Positions 42,580 to 51,721 of a stretch of 64,000 bases of DNA are shown here, in pieces. The notes below the pieces were generated by a model. The model saw nothing but the letters and a program-made list of their open reading frames with translations. It was not told the origin of the DNA and did not search any database. The DNA is taken from the NCBI RefSeq assembly GCF_000622005.1, contig NZ_JHWV01000014.1, positions 1 through 64,000 of the forward strand, in the 5' to 3' direction. Source of the DNA: Anaerovibrio sp. RM50 (lineage in GTDB: Bacteria > Bacillota > Negativicutes > Selenomonadales > Selenomonadaceae). Every line of letters begins with the position of its first letter. Within the stretch, counting starts at the first letter, position 1. The position numbers were made by a program, and so were the translations under genes.

Positions 42580-42611
42580 GAGGTTAGCCAATTGGCTAAC
42601 CTCAATTTTTT
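42580..42611 (+). terminator. Terminator of pilin-like paralogue 2
   Basis: GAGGTTAGCCAA / TTGGCTAACCTC perfect arms followed by AATTTTTTATG. It also faces the converging peptidase gene. Confidence 0.88.
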
Positions 42612-42635
42612 ATGCCCCAGCAGGGGCTATTTTTT

Positions 42636-43754
42636 TTACTTTTCAGCCACGGTTTTTACGATTTCCAGGGCCCATCTGGCGGAGTCGTACAAATCCTTAA
42701 TTTCAATGTACTCATCCTTGGTGTGGGCCTTTTCCATTCCAACAGAGAGAACTACAGTAGGGACACCGTAGGTGTTGAAATGGTTGGCATCGGAGCCACC
42801 GCCGGATTCCTCAAGATTTACAGGGAGGCCCAGCTTTTCAGCGGCCTTTACTGCGGTCTTGATGGCCGGGGAGTCCTTTTCGTGACGGTATGGGCCGTAA
42901 TCAGGACTAACCTCAGCGGTAATCTTGCAACGGGTTTTGGCTGCACCATTTACGAAGTGATCGCAAATATCCTTGGTAATCTTGTCCAGCTTGGCCTTGT
43001 CACGGCTGCGGCTTTCATAGAATACGTCACAGCTTTCAGCTACAATATTTGTAACTGAGCCCCCTACGATTTTACCAAGATTGCAGGTGGTTTCCTCGTC
43101 AATGCGGCCCTGTGGGGCATCAGCGATAAGAAGTCCTGCAGCGCAGATAGCATTAATGCCTGCATCAGGGTCAACCCCTGCGTGGCTTGCCTTGCCCTCG
43201 ATGTGAATCTTTATCTGATTCTTGCCAGGAGCCATGAAGGTCATGGAGCCAGGATGATTGTGGGTATCAAGGGTAAAGCCGAAATCAGAGTGGAGGAGAC
43301 TGGTGTCAAGATTCTGGGAACCGTGAACCCCGTTTTCCTCGGCCACGGTGAATACCACCTGCATAGGGCCATGAGGAATATTATTCTCCTTAAGCTGACG
43401 AAGTGTTTCCAAAATTGCCACCACACCGGCCTTGTCGTCGCCACCAAGAATAGTGGTGCCGTCAGAACAGATAATTCCGTCCTTTATAACAGGCTTAACA
43501 CCTTCGCATGGCTCAACGCAGTCCATGTGGGCAGTGAGCATAACAGTAGGGGCCTCAATGGTGCCCGGGAAGTCTGCCACCAGATTGCCGGTGTTGCCAC
43601 CGATTTTGCTGCCGGCATTATCCTCCTTGACGGTGCCCCCAAGGGACTCCAAACGCTTTGTCAACAGGTCAGCTATCTCCCGCTCGTCATGAGTGGAACA
43701 GCGAATCTGTACCAATTCCAAAAACTCATCCAGCACACGCTGTTCATTAATCAT
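42636..43754 (-). CDS. M20-family peptidase, tripeptidase T-like (PepT)
   Basis: About 372 aa. Zinc-site motifs in order: VMLTAHMDCVEP (His, Asp), TILGGDDKAGVVAI (bridging Asp), VVFTVAEENGVHGSQNLD (Glu-Glu), FTLDTHNHPG and the C-terminal GGSDANHFNTYGVPTVVLSVGMEKAHTKDEYI with the last His. The middle KIHIEGKASHAGVDPDAGINAI is the dimerisation lid. It should release N-terminal residues from tripeptides in the cytosol. GAAGGA supports ATG 43754 over 43772. The DcuC-type carrier gene lies 29 bases upstream on the same strand, suggesting import and cleavage of a peptide or amino-acid derivative as one unit. Confidence 0.9.
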   Translation of the reverse strand: MINEQRVLDEFLELVQIRCSTHDEREIADLLTKRLESLGGTVKEDNAGSKIGGNTGNLVADFPGTIEAPTVMLTAHMDCVEPCEGVKPVIKDGIICSDGTTILGGDDKAGVVAILETLRQLKENNIPHGPMQVVFTVAEENGVHGSQNLDTSLLHSDFGFTLDTHNHPGSMTFMAPGKNQIKIHIEGKASHAGVDPDAGINAICAAGLLIADAPQGRIDEETTCNLGKIVGGSVTNIVAESCDVFYESRSRDKAKLDKITKDICDHFVNGAAKTRCKITAEVSPDYGPYRHEKDSPAIKTAVKAAEKLGLPVNLEESGGGSDANHFNTYGVPTVVLSVGMEKAHTKDEYIEIKDLYDSARWALEIVKTVAEK

Positions 43755-43783
43755 GGATATTCCTTCTTCCATTTAAATCATTA

Positions 43784-45058
43784 TTACAAGAAAAGCATCA
43801 GGGCAATTGCTGCTGCAATACAAGGCAGAGCATTGCGCTTGGTTACTTCCATAGGGTTAACCTTGGCAAGACCGGCGCAGATAATAGCAGCACCAGCCAC
43901 TGGGGACATGGAACGGCCCATGGCACCGGCGATCTGTGCCAAAGAACCAAGGTTCATAATGCTGAGACCAAACTGCTCAGCAAATGGAGTTACTGCACCA
44001 TTAAATGCAAAGGCAGCGGCATCTCCGGAGCCGGAAATAACGGCAATGAGGAAAGGACCAAAGGTACCAGCAGCTGCTGCTGCGGACTGGGAGCCTTCCA
44101 TAAGCTCAGTCATGGCATTGGTAAGCCCAACAGCGGACATACCAGTGGTGAAGATGCTGGCGCAGACGATAAGACCGATTACATCGCTGTAAGCATCGCC
44201 CATGCCTCTGAAGAAATTCTTGCAAACCTCCTGTGCGTTGGCCCAGGAAACCAAAAGACCGAGAACAACACCAAGAATCATGGAGAGAGCAACGCTCATC
44301 TCAGGAAGAACGGCAATCTGCTTGGAACTGAGAATCAAGAGTACCAGTGGTACAAGCGGAACGATGGCCTTGAGAGGATTAACCTTGAAGGAATCAAGAT
44401 CAACAGCATTTTCCTCAGTGAGGGATGCACGATAAGCTTCGCTGCGCTCCTCGTTGGCGCCTTCCTTCATAACAATTGCATAAGCAGTCATTACGGCAAC
44501 GCAGGCGATGGATGCAATGATGGAAGCCGGAGTCTCGTTGATGATAACAGTCATCATATCGGTGCCAGCCAAGTCAGCAACGAATGGGTTATGAGCATTA
44601 CCAGGGCTGATAGCACTACCCCAAGTACCCGCCAATACGGTGGCGGCAGCCATGGCAGGATGAACACCAGCAGCGATCAGAGTTGGGATCAGAATACTAC
44701 CAACAGCTGCAGAACAGCCGGATGCAGATGGGATTGCCAAGCTGATCCACCAGGTCAGAAGGAAGGACAGCGGTACGAGAATAACGCGGCCCTTCTTAAG
44801 AACACCAGAAATGGACTGTACCAAATGCTGGTCGCACTCGGTGAGCTTCATAACATAGGAAAAACCCATAACGGTACAGATGGTTGGTACGAGAGAATTA
44901 TTAGTCATAGCTTTAATGAAAGCTGGCATAATATCTTCTGGCATGTTGCCAATCAGGCACATGATAATACCGGCCAAAAACAGTACCAGGCGCGCCTCAA
45001 CCTTTTTGATGATAAGCGCAAATGTAAGAATAACAATAATAATTCCAGCGAGTAACAT
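43784..45058 (-). CDS. DcuC/YfcC-type C4-dicarboxylate or amino-acid carrier
   Basis: About 424 aa with about 12 hydrophobic helices. The motifs SLAIPSASGCSAAVGSILIPTLIAAGVHPAMAA, VLAGTWGSAISPGNAHNPFVA and SGSGDAAAFAFNGAVTPFAE fit the DcuC (anaerobic C4-dicarboxylate) branch of the ion-transporter superfamily. It may exchange succinate or carry an amino acid or peptide. AGGAGG at good distance sets ATG 45058 rather than 45115. The peptidase gene downstream is likely cotranscribed. Divergent from the menaquinone operon. Confidence 0.85.
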   Translation of the reverse strand: MLLAGIIIVILTFALIIKKVEARLVLFLAGIIMCLIGNMPEDIMPAFIKAMTNNSLVPTICTVMGFSYVMKLTECDQHLVQSISGVLKKGRVILVPLSFLLTWWISLAIPSASGCSAAVGSILIPTLIAAGVHPAMAAATVLAGTWGSAISPGNAHNPFVADLAGTDMMTVIINETPASIIASIACVAVMTAYAIVMKEGANEERSEAYRASLTEENAVDLDSFKVNPLKAIVPLVPLVLLILSSKQIAVLPEMSVALSMILGVVLGLLVSWANAQEVCKNFFRGMGDAYSDVIGLIVCASIFTTGMSAVGLTNAMTELMEGSQSAAAAAGTFGPFLIAVISGSGDAAAFAFNGAVTPFAEQFGLSIMNLGSLAQIAGAMGRSMSPVAGAAIICAGLAKVNPMEVTKRNALPCIAAAIALMLFL

Positions 45059-45278
45059 TTTTCTACCTCCTAGTCTCACTGTATAAATTTTTTCGCCTTT
45101 GTAATTATAAGGCATACCTATATATTTTTCAAATAATCTGAAAATTGATGGGCTATTTTAATTTAGTAACAAAAATAAATAAAACTATATTTGCATTTTT
45201 AGGAAATCTTTTCATGGAAAAATCATAAATAACGCCCATAATAAATGGAAATAGGATGAAAAAAAAGAACATTTAGGG

Positions 45279-45284
45279 TATAAT
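45279..45284 (+). promoter_or_regulatory. -10 box of the menaquinone operon
   Basis: TATAAT in a GGGTATAATATCCTC context, 72 bases upstream of the first gene; the 297-base gap between the divergent genes holds no reading frame. The -35 box is not clear. Confidence 0.45.
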
Positions 45285-45355
45285 ATCCTCTGTATGCAGA
45301 CAAATACATCATACATATTTTAGAAACATATAATAGAAACCGAGGGATATTAGTT

Positions 45356-46450
45356 TTGTACGCAACCAATGAATATGCAGATATTGAGCAAAAGATATTA
45401 AATGAAGAGAGACTTACAAGAGAGGACGGTATCCGTCTTTTTAAATGCCACGATATTGCCTGGCTTGGCAATATGGCAGATATAGTTAGAAAAAAGAAGT
45501 GCGGGGATATTGTTTACTACAATGTAAATTGTCACGTAAATCTTACCAATATATGTACTTCACATTGCAAGTTCTGCGCCTTTGGCAAGGACAAGGACAG
45601 CAAGGGAGCCTATGCCTTTTCTGTTGAGGAGGCCATTAATGTGGTGCGTGATGCCAAAAAGGACCCGAATTTGGCGGGACTTCACGTGGTAAGCGGCCTT
45701 CATCCGGACTGGAGCTTCGAGGATTATCTGGAGCGGCTTCAGGCCCTTCATAATGAATTTCCGGAGCTTTATTTAAAGGGCTTTACGGGGGTGGAGATTA
45801 CCCATTTTTCCAAGATTTCCGGCCTTAGTATTGAAGAAGTGCTTAAGAAATTAAAGGCTGCGGGACTTCAGGCCATTGCTGGTGGCGGCGCGGAGATTCT
45901 CTCCGACAGGGTAAGAACCGAGCTTTGCCCGAAAAAGGCCACTGCCGATGAGTGGATTGAGGTGGCAAGAACTGCCCATAAGCTGGGTATCAAGACAAAT
46001 GCCAGCATGCTTTACGGCCATATTGAGACCATTGAGGAGCGGGTTGACCATCTTATAAAATTACGTAATCTTCAGGATGAAACGGGAGGCCTGCAGACCT
46101 TTATCTGTTTCCCATTTTTGCCAAAGAACACCGAGCTGGGGCAGAACGTAAGGCAGACTTCCATGTGGGATGACCTGAGAACCATGGCTATTTCCCGTCT
46201 GATGCTGGATAATATTAAAAATATTAAGGCATACTGGGTAATGCTTACAGTTCCTGTGGCCCAGATAGCCCTGGGCTTTGGTGCCAATGATATTGACGGT
46301 ACCGTTCACAAGGAGACTATTCTTCACGATGCGGGAGCAACCAGCCCAACAGCCCTCAGTGAGGATTATATTATTAAGATTATCCGTGATGCGGGCCGTA
46401 TTCCCGCTGCCTGTGACTGCAATTTCAATATATTGCGCCGTTTTGATTGA
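45356..46450 (+). CDS. MqnE-like radical SAM protein, divergent paralogue
   Basis: 364 aa. Radical SAM motif CTSHCKFC near residue 63, then VVSGLHPDWSFEDYLE, TGVEITHFSKISG, GGGAEILSDRVRTELCPKKATADEW and SMLYGHIETIEERVDHL, all shared with aminofutalosine synthase MqnE. The C-terminus ends CDCNFNILRRFD, which looks more like the MqnC ending (KYEILRRF in the third gene) than like the MqnE ending of its neighbour. It may be a second aminofutalosine synthase or a related radical enzyme. Start is TTG 45356 with GAGGG upstream; no ATG is available. First gene of a four-gene run. Confidence 0.82.
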   Translation: MYATNEYADIEQKILNEERLTREDGIRLFKCHDIAWLGNMADIVRKKKCGDIVYYNVNCHVNLTNICTSHCKFCAFGKDKDSKGAYAFSVEEAINVVRDAKKDPNLAGLHVVSGLHPDWSFEDYLERLQALHNEFPELYLKGFTGVEITHFSKISGLSIEEVLKKLKAAGLQAIAGGGAEILSDRVRTELCPKKATADEWIEVARTAHKLGIKTNASMLYGHIETIEERVDHLIKLRNLQDETGGLQTFICFPFLPKNTELGQNVRQTSMWDDLRTMAISRLMLDNIKNIKAYWVMLTVPVAQIALGFGANDIDGTVHKETILHDAGATSPTALSEDYIIKIIRDAGRIPAACDCNFNILRRFD

Positions 46451-46483
46451 GGATTGGTTTATTTTTAAGGAGATTCACCAATA

Positions 46484-47572
46484 ATGACTGAAGAAGAAAT
46501 AAAAAAAGCACGGGCCAAGGCCGAACAGGGGGAGCGGCTCTCCCTTCAGGATGCCCTTGCCCTTTATGAGGATAATGACCTTCTCTTTCTGGCCTCCTGT
46601 GCCCGTAAGATGAAGGAAAAGAAAAGCGGGAAAAACGTTTTTTATAATGTAAACAGACATATAAATCTGACAAATATATGTACCTCCGGCTGCCCTCTTT
46701 GCGCCTTTCAGTGTGAGGAGGGGGACAAGCGGGGCTATGTTATGGAAACTGAGGATGTTGCCAGGGTTCTGGAGGATGCCAAAAAGGTTAGAAATCTTGG
46801 GGAAATCCATATTGTCAGCGCCTTACACCCTACCAAGGATTTTGATTATTATCTGAATGTGGTGCGCCAGGTGAAGGCGGCCCTGCCAGATGTGGATATA
46901 AAGGCCTTTACTCCCGTTGAGGTTGTGCATTTCAGCCAGATGACGGGCAAATCCGTCAAGGAAGTACTGAAGATATTGAAGGAGGCGGGATTGTCCTCCT
47001 TGCCAGGTGGCGGTGCAGAAATTCTTAACGACCGTGTTCGCAAGGAAATCTGTCCAAAGAAGGCTACCACAGCCCAGTGGATTGAGACCATCAAGGCGGC
47101 CCATGAGCTGGGGATTCGCACCAACTGCTCCATTATGTACGGCCATATTGAGACAATTGAGGAGCGGCTGCAGCATCTCTTTACCCTTCGTGACATTCAG
47201 GACGAAACCGGGGGCTTCCAGGCCTTTATAGCCTTTCCTTTCCATCCTGCCAATACACAGCTCAGTCACCTGAAGCGGGTTGGTTCATGGGAGGATATGA
47301 AGATGATTGCCATGTCCCGATTGATTTTGGATAATATTGACCACGTAAAGGCCTTCTGGATTATGCTGACCACTCCTTTGGCCCAGCTGGCTCTTGGCTT
47401 TGGGGCTGACGATCTGGACGGCACCATCGGCGAGGAGAAGATTATCCATGAGGCCGGTGCCAAGACCGGGACGGGCACCACCAGGGAGCGGCTGAGAAAG
47501 CTTATTACCGAGGCGGGAATGATTCCAGTGGAACGGGATACCTTCTATAATCCAATAAAGGAGGCGGAATAA
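46484..47572 (+). CDS. mqnE: Aminofutalosine synthase MqnE (radical SAM)
   Basis: 362 aa. Radical SAM motif CTSGCPLC at about residue 66, then IVSALHPTKDFDYYLNVV, TPVEVVHFSQMTGKS, LPGGGAEILNDRVRKEICPKK and IMYGHIETIEERLQHL; the ending MIPVERDTFYNP is the common MqnE form. MqnE joins 3-(1-carboxyvinyl)oxybenzoate with SAM to give 6-amino-6-deoxyfutalosine in the futalosine pathway to menaquinone. It shares roughly half its residues with the upstream gene by eye. Ends directly at the start of mqnC. Confidence 0.88.
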   Translation: MTEEEIKKARAKAEQGERLSLQDALALYEDNDLLFLASCARKMKEKKSGKNVFYNVNRHINLTNICTSGCPLCAFQCEEGDKRGYVMETEDVARVLEDAKKVRNLGEIHIVSALHPTKDFDYYLNVVRQVKAALPDVDIKAFTPVEVVHFSQMTGKSVKEVLKILKEAGLSSLPGGGAEILNDRVRKEICPKKATTAQWIETIKAAHELGIRTNCSIMYGHIETIEERLQHLFTLRDIQDETGGFQAFIAFPFHPANTQLSHLKRVGSWEDMKMIAMSRLILDNIDHVKAFWIMLTTPLAQLALGFGADDLDGTIGEEKIIHEAGAKTGTGTTRERLRKLITEAGMIPVERDTFYNPIKEAE

Positions 47573-48595
47573 ATGCGCATGGAATCCAAGGAGGCCGTTG
47601 AGCTTCTTACCAACGGGGACCCAATTGAGATGGGCCGTGCGGCTGATGCAGAACGCCGCAAACGGTTTGATGATACCGTTACCTTTATTGTGGACAGAAA
47701 TATAAATTATACAAATGTGTGCAAAAATGAGTGCCGTTTTTGTGCCTTTTTCCGCCGCAAGGATCACAAGGATGCCTATCTTCTCACCAATGAGGAAATA
47801 TTGGCCAAGGTGCAGGAGACTGTGGATGCGGGGGGCACCCAGCTCATGATTCAGGGGGGACTGTACCCTGATTTGGGCCTTAAATATTATGAGGATATGC
47901 TGCGGGCCATTAAAAGTAAATTTGATATAACCATTCACTCCTTTACGGCCACGGAAATTCAGCATTTTGCCTATCAGGAGGGCATTTCCATATTGGAGTG
48001 CCTCAAGAGATTGCAGGCCGCAGGACTTGACAGCCTTCCGGGAGGCGGTGCGGAAATTCTTGTGGACGAGGTGCGCAAGCGTGTAAGCCCCAAGAAGATT
48101 ATGACTGATGACTGGCTCCACGTTATGGAGTGTGCCCATTCCATTGGCATGGAATCCACGGCCACCATGGTAATTGGTCTTGGTGAGACCATGGCCCAGC
48201 GCATTGAACACATGGAGAGAATCCGTCAGCTTCAGGATAAAACCGGGGGCTTCAGAGCATTTATCTCCTGGACCTTCCAGCCCCATAATACAGAAATGGG
48301 CGGGGAAAAGGTTTCCGGCTGGGATTATATGCGCAATCTGGCCATGAGCCGTCTCTATATGGACAATATCAAGCACATTCAGGGGTCATGGGTCACCCAG
48401 GGGGAGCGCATTGGTCAGCTTACCCTTGGCTTTGGCGCCGACGATCTGGGCAGCATTATGCTGGAGGAAAATGTGGTAAGGGCTGCGGGAACGGCCTACG
48501 ATATGTCCATCAATAAGATGGTGGAAATGATTAAGGGGGCAGGCAGGAAGCCGGCCCAGAGAAATACCAAGTACGAGATTTTACGGAGGTTCTGA
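47573..48595 (+). CDS. mqnC: Cyclic dehypoxanthinyl futalosine synthase MqnC (radical SAM)
   Basis: 340 aa. Radical SAM motif CKNECRFC near residue 50 in NINYTNVCKNECRFCAFFR, then MIQGGLYPDLGLKYYEDMLRAIK, SFTATEIQHFAYQEGI, LPGGGAEILVDEVRKRVSPKK and TMVIGLGETMAQRIEHMERIRQLQDKTGGF, all typical of MqnC. It cyclises dehypoxanthine futalosine using SAM. AAGGAGG lies within the end of mqnE, and the ATG follows that stop without a gap, so translation is coupled. Confidence 0.93.
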   Translation: MRMESKEAVELLTNGDPIEMGRAADAERRKRFDDTVTFIVDRNINYTNVCKNECRFCAFFRRKDHKDAYLLTNEEILAKVQETVDAGGTQLMIQGGLYPDLGLKYYEDMLRAIKSKFDITIHSFTATEIQHFAYQEGISILECLKRLQAAGLDSLPGGGAEILVDEVRKRVSPKKIMTDDWLHVMECAHSIGMESTATMVIGLGETMAQRIEHMERIRQLQDKTGGFRAFISWTFQPHNTEMGGEKVSGWDYMRNLAMSRLYMDNIKHIQGSWVTQGERIGQLTLGFGADDLGSIMLEENVVRAAGTAYDMSINKMVEMIKGAGRKPAQRNTKYEILRRF

Positions 48596-48596
48596 T

Positions 48597-49445
48597 ATGG
48601 CTGATAACATGATTCCCAAGGCTGATTATGCTGTGGTGGGGGGCTCCGGAACCCTTTCGTCAAATTTTCCTGTCAATGTGAAGGATGAAGATGTTAAAAT
48701 AGTGGCAGAGAACCTTTATTTTGACACCCCTTATGGAAAAAGCCCGGCTTTTCGCCATTTTACTGTGGGTGAAAAGCACGTTCTCACCGTAAGAATGCAC
48801 GGCTGGCGCAGCGGTGTTACCAGAGCAGATGCCTCCCGCCAGGTGTTCTGGGTATTCCGTGAAGCGGGAGTAAAGCGTATTATTTCCGAGGGTGGCGTGG
48901 GCACCGTGAACAAGCTTCTGGATATCCGTGATTTCATGGTTCCCGATGATTACCTTGATATGTCCATGCGAAAGGACGTTATGCTGGATGGCAGATATCT
49001 GCTGATTATGCGTGATGCCCTTTGCCCGGAGCTGCGTGAGGCCCTTATTAAGGCCACCAAAAAGCGGTTTAATGGACGTATTTTCACCAGAGGAACATAC
49101 GCTGTAACTGATGGCCGCCATTTTGAAAGTCCTGCTGAGGTGGCTATGCTTAACGGTCATGCGGATATTGTGGGCCAGAGCATGTGCCCTGAGGTTTATC
49201 TTGCCCGTGAAATCGGAGCCTGCTATGCAGGGCTGTATTTTACCGTTAATTACGGTGAGGGCATCAAGAAGTGGTCCCATCAGGATATGACGGATATTTT
49301 TTATGATGATGCTCCAATGATCGGGGAGATTATTTTGGAAACCATCAGAAATGTGGAGGCTGAGGACAGAAAGTGTGAGTGCCTTGAGCTTCGCAAGGAG
49401 ACCTTGTTGAAGGATGTATATAATCAGGAGTCAGCCAAGGGCTGA
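48597..49445 (+). CDS. Nucleoside phosphorylase (MTAP/PNP family), probable futalosine-pathway phosphorylase
   Basis: 282 aa. PNP_UDP-type fold: ADYAVVGGSGTLSSNFP near the start (phosphate loop), then VKRIISEGGVGTVNKLLDIRDFMVPDDYLD and the late substrate strand MCPEVYLAREIGACYAGLYFTVNYGEGI, as in methylthioadenosine phosphorylases. It begins one base after the mqnC stop with GGAGG inside mqnC. In the futalosine route the base must be removed from (amino)futalosine before MqnC; MqnB or MTA nucleosidase does this elsewhere, so this phosphorylase is a good candidate for that step here, leaving the ribose 1-phosphorylated. MqnA and MqnD are not in the window. Confidence 0.8.
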   Translation: MADNMIPKADYAVVGGSGTLSSNFPVNVKDEDVKIVAENLYFDTPYGKSPAFRHFTVGEKHVLTVRMHGWRSGVTRADASRQVFWVFREAGVKRIISEGGVGTVNKLLDIRDFMVPDDYLDMSMRKDVMLDGRYLLIMRDALCPELREALIKATKKRFNGRIFTRGTYAVTDGRHFESPAEVAMLNGHADIVGQSMCPEVYLAREIGACYAGLYFTVNYGEGIKKWSHQDMTDIFYDDAPMIGEIILETIRNVEAEDRKCECLELRKETLLKDVYNQESAKG

Positions 49446-49474
49446 TATTCTGTATGAATTGCAGGTGATAATCT

Positions 49475-51598
49475 ATGGCCATTATGAGATTTAAATCAAA
49501 GCTGCTGGCTCTGGTGCTGGCATGCGGTTTTATCTTTTTGCCAAATGCCTCTGAGGCATCAAAGATTAATGATGCCCAGCAGACCACGGTTATTCTGGAA
49601 AAGGAAGAGCCCCAGAGTAAGGATGAGGAGCAAAAATACGTCAGCGCCAATAAGCCCATTGCCGATGGGGGCGACCCATGGATTGACGTAAGCGTTATTG
49701 ACAAAAAGCATGAGGTTCCCAGCTTTTCCGCCAGGGATAATTTCTATTCCTACAACAATGATTACTGGATAGAGCAGATGGGAGAGTACGGCATCAGCTC
49801 GTCCTACGATGTTTTCAACGAAGTGAACAGCAAGGTGGATTACAATATTGCCACTTTGCTGGAAACTCCTATGCAGTTTTCCCATGACGGATCCATTTGC
49901 CAGAAGGTATATAAGATGGTGAAGAACTGGAAAAAGCGGGATAAAATCGGCCTCCAGCCCATGATGGATGACGTGCATAAGATTGAGGCCATTGAGACCC
50001 TGGAGGATATGGATAATTATATTCTCGGTGATGAGGTGCCAAACAGTGCCTTCTGTGAGCCGGATTTGCAGCCGGATCTCAACGATACCAAGCGTTATGC
50101 CATGGCCATTGTCCCTATGGGGCTAACACTTGGGGATGCGGCGGAATATTCAAAGCTCACAGTGCTGGGCAGGCGCATCAAAAATGCCAATGATGTGGCG
50201 GCCAAAAAGATGATGATGCTGGCCAAGTTCGATGAGGAAACTGCCAAGACGAAAATTGAGGCCATGTACCGTCTGGAATACGCTTTGGCGGGGTCCATGT
50301 ACACCCGTGAGGATGCTTCAAAGACGGATTATCTCCAGAGAACCAACAATCCTGTTACCCTTGATGAGCTGAAGGAAATGGCAGGCCGTTATCCTATTAT
50401 TGCTTACCTTAATAAATACGGTCTTGACCAGGCTGAGCGCTTTAATGTGCCAAATCCTGCATATATAAAGGCTTTGGCGGCCTATTACAAGGAGGAGAAC
50501 CTTCAGGACATGAAGGATACCCTTATTGTTTACCGCATGCTGGAAAATATGGAAATACTTAATTCCGCAGCCAATGATATTGCCATGGAGCACAATCTGG
50601 CGGTCCGCGGCTACAAGGGAAGTGTCCCGGACTGGGTGCGTGGTGTGGAATACGTAAAAGCTGTATTGCCGGGGCCATTGTCCAATCTTTACGCCCAGGC
50701 ATATTGCAGCAAGGAAACCAAACGGGATATTGAGGGGATTATTGCCGACGTAACAGGCTATTACAAGGCAATGCTTCAAAATGAAGCCTTTTTGTCCCCT
50801 GAGGTACGTCAAAAGGCAATTACAAAGCTTAATAATCTGAAGATTCGTGCCGTTATGCCGGACAAGCCTAAGAAATGGAACGATATTAAGCTTAATAAAT
50901 GCAAGAATCTTATTGATGTTCAGAAGGCCCTTTTAAAATGGGAAATCGGTGAATATATTAAAAAGATGAACGGGGAAGTGGAAATCAACTGGGTTCCAAC
51001 TTATACCGTCAATGCCATGTATAATATGGCGGATAACTCCATTAATATTCCTGCGGGTATTCTCAACGGGGTATTTTATTACAGCGACTACACCTACGAG
51101 GAAAAGTTGGGGGGCATAGGCATGATTATTGCCCATGAGATTTCCCACGGCTTTGATACCAACGGTTCCCAGTTTGACGAAAATGGCAATTTGCAGGAGT
51201 GGTGGTCCCCGGAGGATAAGGCGGCCTACAATGAGAGGGCCAAGAAAGTGGTTGATTATCTCAACAGTATTACCATCTATGAGGGCCTCCATTGCAACGG
51301 GGAGCTGGGCAAGGGAGAGACCATTGCGGATATTGGCGGAATGCAGTGCATTTTGTCCATTGCCAAAAATGTGCCGAATTTTAATTACAAGCAATTCTTC
51401 AACCAGTATGGCAAGCTGTGGCAAAGCGTATATACCAAGGAGTTTGGCGAGCTGCAGGTGAATACTGATCCTCACCCGTTGCCATATCTCAGGGTAAATG
51501 TAATTTTGCAGCAATTTGATGAATTTAATGATACCTACGGCGTGGTGCCGGGGGATAAGATGTATCTGGCGCCGGAAAAGCGGATTCTGGTGTGGTAA
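49475..51598 (+). CDS. M13-family zinc metallopeptidase (PepO/neprilysin-like), secreted
   Basis: 707 aa. A signal peptide (MRFKSKLLALVLACGFIFLP, cleavage near SEA) is followed by the long helical M13 lobes and the catalytic domain: VNAMYN and NSINIPAGIL, zinc site HEISH at 554-558, and the third ligand in GETIADIGG (Glu615, Asp619). The C-terminus ends APEKRILVW, keeping the final Trp but not the Cys of the usual CxxW motif. It should cut oligopeptides in the periplasm. AGGTGA supports the ATG at 49475. Placed 30 bases after the menaquinone genes but functionally unrelated. Confidence 0.93.
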   Translation: MAIMRFKSKLLALVLACGFIFLPNASEASKINDAQQTTVILEKEEPQSKDEEQKYVSANKPIADGGDPWIDVSVIDKKHEVPSFSARDNFYSYNNDYWIEQMGEYGISSSYDVFNEVNSKVDYNIATLLETPMQFSHDGSICQKVYKMVKNWKKRDKIGLQPMMDDVHKIEAIETLEDMDNYILGDEVPNSAFCEPDLQPDLNDTKRYAMAIVPMGLTLGDAAEYSKLTVLGRRIKNANDVAAKKMMMLAKFDEETAKTKIEAMYRLEYALAGSMYTREDASKTDYLQRTNNPVTLDELKEMAGRYPIIAYLNKYGLDQAERFNVPNPAYIKALAAYYKEENLQDMKDTLIVYRMLENMEILNSAANDIAMEHNLAVRGYKGSVPDWVRGVEYVKAVLPGPLSNLYAQAYCSKETKRDIEGIIADVTGYYKAMLQNEAFLSPEVRQKAITKLNNLKIRAVMPDKPKKWNDIKLNKCKNLIDVQKALLKWEIGEYIKKMNGEVEINWVPTYTVNAMYNMADNSINIPAGILNGVFYYSDYTYEEKLGGIGMIIAHEISHGFDTNGSQFDENGNLQEWWSPEDKAAYNERAKKVVDYLNSITIYEGLHCNGELGKGETIADIGGMQCILSIAKNVPNFNYKQFFNQYGKLWQSVYTKEFGELQVNTDPHPLPYLRVNVILQQFDEFNDTYGVVPGDKMYLAPEKRILVW

Positions 51599-51636
51599 CT
51601 AATGGCCCTCTGATGGAGCAAAAAAGTGCAAAAGAA

Positions 51637-51683
51637 AACTCTGCTGTCAGTCAGAAATGATTAACAGCAGAGTTATTTTTTTA
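51637..51683. terminator. Bidirectional terminator between the M13 peptidase and NhaC genes
   Basis: AACTCTGCTGT / ACAGCAGAGTT arms followed by ATTTTTTTA. Confidence 0.85.
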
Positions 51684-51721
51684 GTAAGTTAACATGCTAA
51701 AAAATTAAACAATTTTAATAA

